Assembly (NCBI GenBank): GCA_004560375.1
Contig: SFVC01000023.1
Coordinates: 1-35,087 of the forward strand
From: a bacterium
Lineage (GTDB): Bacteria; Bacillota; Clostridia; Oscillospirales; Oscillospiraceae
DNA: 35,087 nt
Reading direction: 5' to 3'
Part shown: in pieces, positions 33,438 to 35,087 of the stretch
Layout: every line of letters begins with the position of its first letter
Numbering within the stretch: position 1 is the first letter of the stretch
Position numbers and translations under genes: made by a program
The notes under the pieces: generated by a model
The model's input: only the letters and a program-made list of their open reading frames with translations
The model's database searches: none
Told to the model about the DNA's origin: nothing

Positions 33438-34419
33438 ACAGGACTACCGGGAGGCGCTGGACGGGCTGCGCTTTTCCGACGCGGGAAAGGAGCGTATCAT
33501 GAAGAATTTGATGGAGCGGCAGACGGGGCAGTCTGTAAAGGGGAAGCGGTTCCGGCCATTGCGGGCGGCGCTGATTGCGGCAGCGGTGTGCCTGGCGCTG
33601 GTGGGGACGGCGTTCGCGGCATCCCCTGGCCTGCGGAATCTGCTGGCGGAGGCACTGGGCGGCTTTGCCCCCTACGCTCAGGAGCAGGGGGGAGAGCCCT
33701 GTGTGATCAACGGGATCGAGTTCCGGGTGAAGTCCGTACTGGCGGACGATTTCACCGTCCGTGCCTTCATAGAGGCGCGGGATCTGGAGGGCGACCGGCT
33801 GAGCAAGTTGGTGCCGAACGAGGTTGATGCCGTGTTCGGCCTGGTGGACGTTCCCAGGAAGGATACGGACAACAGCGAGGGCATGGGGGGCGGCACCATG
33901 GGCGGCACCTGCCTGGGGTATGACGCGGAAACGAAGACAGCCTTGCTGTCTGTCACCAGTTGGGGGCTGGTACTGGGGGACGATCTGTCGGGCTCCGAGG
34001 TGAGGCTGTTTGACCTGAACGCCGGCCCTGGACAGCAGACGCTCTGGGAGAACATGGAGGGGACGACCCTTCCGGTGGAGATCAAGCCCATACCAAGCCT
34101 CGTTGCGGACGCAGAGCTGGCCTCCGCGCTCCAAGCGGAGGAGGTGCGGATATCCAATCTGGGCCTGTCCGCCATTTTCAAGGGTGATGCAGCGTGGCCC
34201 CAGTTTGCCGGGGCCAGCGTCAGGGCCAGGCTGACGGACGGCACGCTGGTGGAAGCGCCCTGGGAGGGTGGCCAGGGCAGCTTCGGCGCCTATGGCACAG
34301 ACAGCGAGCGTAAGGTGCTGGTGTGGAACTTCCGGGAGCCGCTGGAGCTGGAGCAGGTGGACGGAATCTATGTGGGGGAGGAGTACTTCCCGGTGAAAGG
34401 GCTTTTCACCAGCAGGTGA
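33424..34419 (+). CDS. Membrane-anchored anti-sigma factor (DUF4179-like)
   Basis: A 331-residue protein whose N-terminal cytoplasmic part (about 1-45) should bind the ECF sigma factor. It is followed by a single transmembrane helix (about 47-66). The extracellular part (about 67-331) is beta-rich; it resembles DUF4179-type sensor domains and has a Gly/Met-rich loop (EGMGGGTMGGT, about residues 152-162). Release of sigma probably follows a cell-surface signal. Overlap with the sigma gene indicates coupled expression. The assignment rests on this topology and gene order more than on clear motifs. Confidence 0.82.
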   Translation: MGRLEQDYREALDGLRFSDAGKERIMKNLMERQTGQSVKGKRFRPLRAALIAAAVCLALVGTAFAASPGLRNLLAEALGGFAPYAQEQGGEPCVINGIEFRVKSVLADDFTVRAFIEARDLEGDRLSKLVPNEVDAVFGLVDVPRKDTDNSEGMGGGTMGGTCLGYDAETKTALLSVTSWGLVLGDDLSGSEVRLFDLNAGPGQQTLWENMEGTTLPVEIKPIPSLVADAELASALQAEEVRISNLGLSAIFKGDAAWPQFAGASVRARLTDGTLVEAPWEGGQGSFGAYGTDSERKVLVWNFREPLELEQVDGIYVGEEYFPVKGLFTSR

Positions 34420-34429
34420 GCGGTACGGA

Positions 34430-34465
34430 GAAAGGGACTCGGGGAAAAGCCTCGAGTCCCCTTCT
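34430..34465 (+). terminator. Terminator of the ECF sigma/anti-sigma unit
   Basis: GGGACTCGGGG (34434-34444) pairs with CCTCGAGTCCC (34450-34460) with one mismatch across a short loop, followed by CTTCTTG. Confidence 0.75.
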
Positions 34466-34480
34466 TGTCAACATTCCCCG

Positions 34481-34508
34481 TTGACAACGGCAAAAAATAT
34501 GATAAAAT
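34481..34508 (+). promoter_or_regulatory. Sigma-A promoter of alaS
   Basis: TTGACA (34481-34486), 16-bp spacer, TAAAAT (34503-34508), directly upstream of the T-box leader. Confidence 0.75.
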
Positions 34509-34514
34509 AATTGG

Positions 34515-34733
34515 GCAATGACGGAGCCAAGTCCGGCCCGCCGCGCCCAAGCGAGAGGGGACAGTGCAAGCCCTCGCGCGTGCCGCCGGACAAGCCACTC
34601 CTGAGCGCCCCCGGGACGACCGGGGCGGCCGCCCCCGTTACCGGGCGATTGAGTGTCCTTGCCAGAAGGAAATCAGGGTGGTACCGTGGGCGTATGGCTC
34701 ACCCCTGGGTTTGGCAGGGGCGTTTTCTTTTTA
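34515..34733 (+). promoter_or_regulatory. T-box riboswitch (alanine) upstream of alaS
   Basis: The leader holds the T-box core AGGGTGGTACCGTGG (34675-34689). Its TGGT (34679-34682) can pair with the ACCA end of uncharged tRNA-Ala. A terminator follows (CCCCTG at 34702-34707, CAGGGG at 34715-34720, T-run to about 34732). The upstream Stem I region has GCC at 34594-34596 in the context AAGCCA, a plausible alanine specifier codon (tentative). Uncharged tRNA-Ala should stabilise the antiterminator and allow alaS transcription. Confidence 0.9.
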
Positions 34734-34773
34734 TCCGCGATCAGACAAATCACCATAGATGGAGGTAATTCCC

Positions 34774-35087
<314 letters not shown>

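Overview
The window reads as chromosomal DNA of a GC-rich Clostridia member, most likely an Oscillospiraceae gut bacterium of the Flavonifractor/Lawsonibacter type. This is inferred from Firmicutes-type controls (a T-box before alaS, a CIRCE operator before clpB, RNase J, sigma-A promoters with 17-bp spacers), heavy G/C third-codon bias and the mix of gene families. No rRNA, tRNA or CRISPR array was seen.

Layout. 1-1.79 kb: a large serine recombinase at the edge of what is probably an integrated element, ending beside a sugar-ABC ATPase gene. 3.2-5.8 kb: a small HTH regulator with two membrane proteins, an RluA-type pseudouridine synthase, a 59-residue membrane protein, a DUF6440-like protein and a decayed coding remnant. 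5.9-6.6 kb: a rhomboid protease followed by a remnant of a second rhomboid 3' end. 6.6-10.5 kb (minus strand): nitroreductase, glycogen debranching enzyme and malic enzyme, tightly packed. 10.5-13.8 kb: a P-loop protein, L-asparaginase, a DtxR/MntR regulator and a sugar-transfer ATP-grasp protein. 13.8-18.7 kb: a long GC-rich leader with a paired repeat, then RNase J and a PcrA/UvrD helicase. 18.9-22.5 kb (minus strand): a TetR regulator, rpsU, an unlisted 46-residue membrane protein and leuS. 22.6-23.4 kb: a TraX-like membrane protein. 23.5-26.6 kb: a metal-efflux module made of a P-type ATPase, a free HMA metallochaperone and a divergent ArsR-AraC fusion regulator. 26.6-28.1 kb: pyrE-radC. 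28.1-32.2 kb: an MFS transporter divergent from clpB, with CIRCE between them. 32.2-34.4 kb: a coiled-coil protein of unknown role and an ECF sigma/membrane anti-sigma pair. 34.5 kb to the end: the T-box leader and start of alaS, cut by the window edge.

Most genes are housekeeping or stress functions in short transcription units bounded by clear hairpin terminators. The least ordinary pieces are the ArsR-AraC fusion facing a split zinc/cadmium pump, the HTH/membrane-protein cassette with three copies of an ATGTAAAG-like site around its promoter, the structured repeat pair in the rnj leader, and the CIRCE site lying between two divergent promoters. I did not find a clearly new multi-gene defence or biosynthetic system. 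Start codons were moved from the longest ORF where ribosome-binding sites, promoters or overlaps argued for it (pseudouridine synthase, DUF6440-like protein, rhomboid, ATP-grasp, rnj, leuS, traX-like, ArsR-AraC, clpB, ECF sigma).
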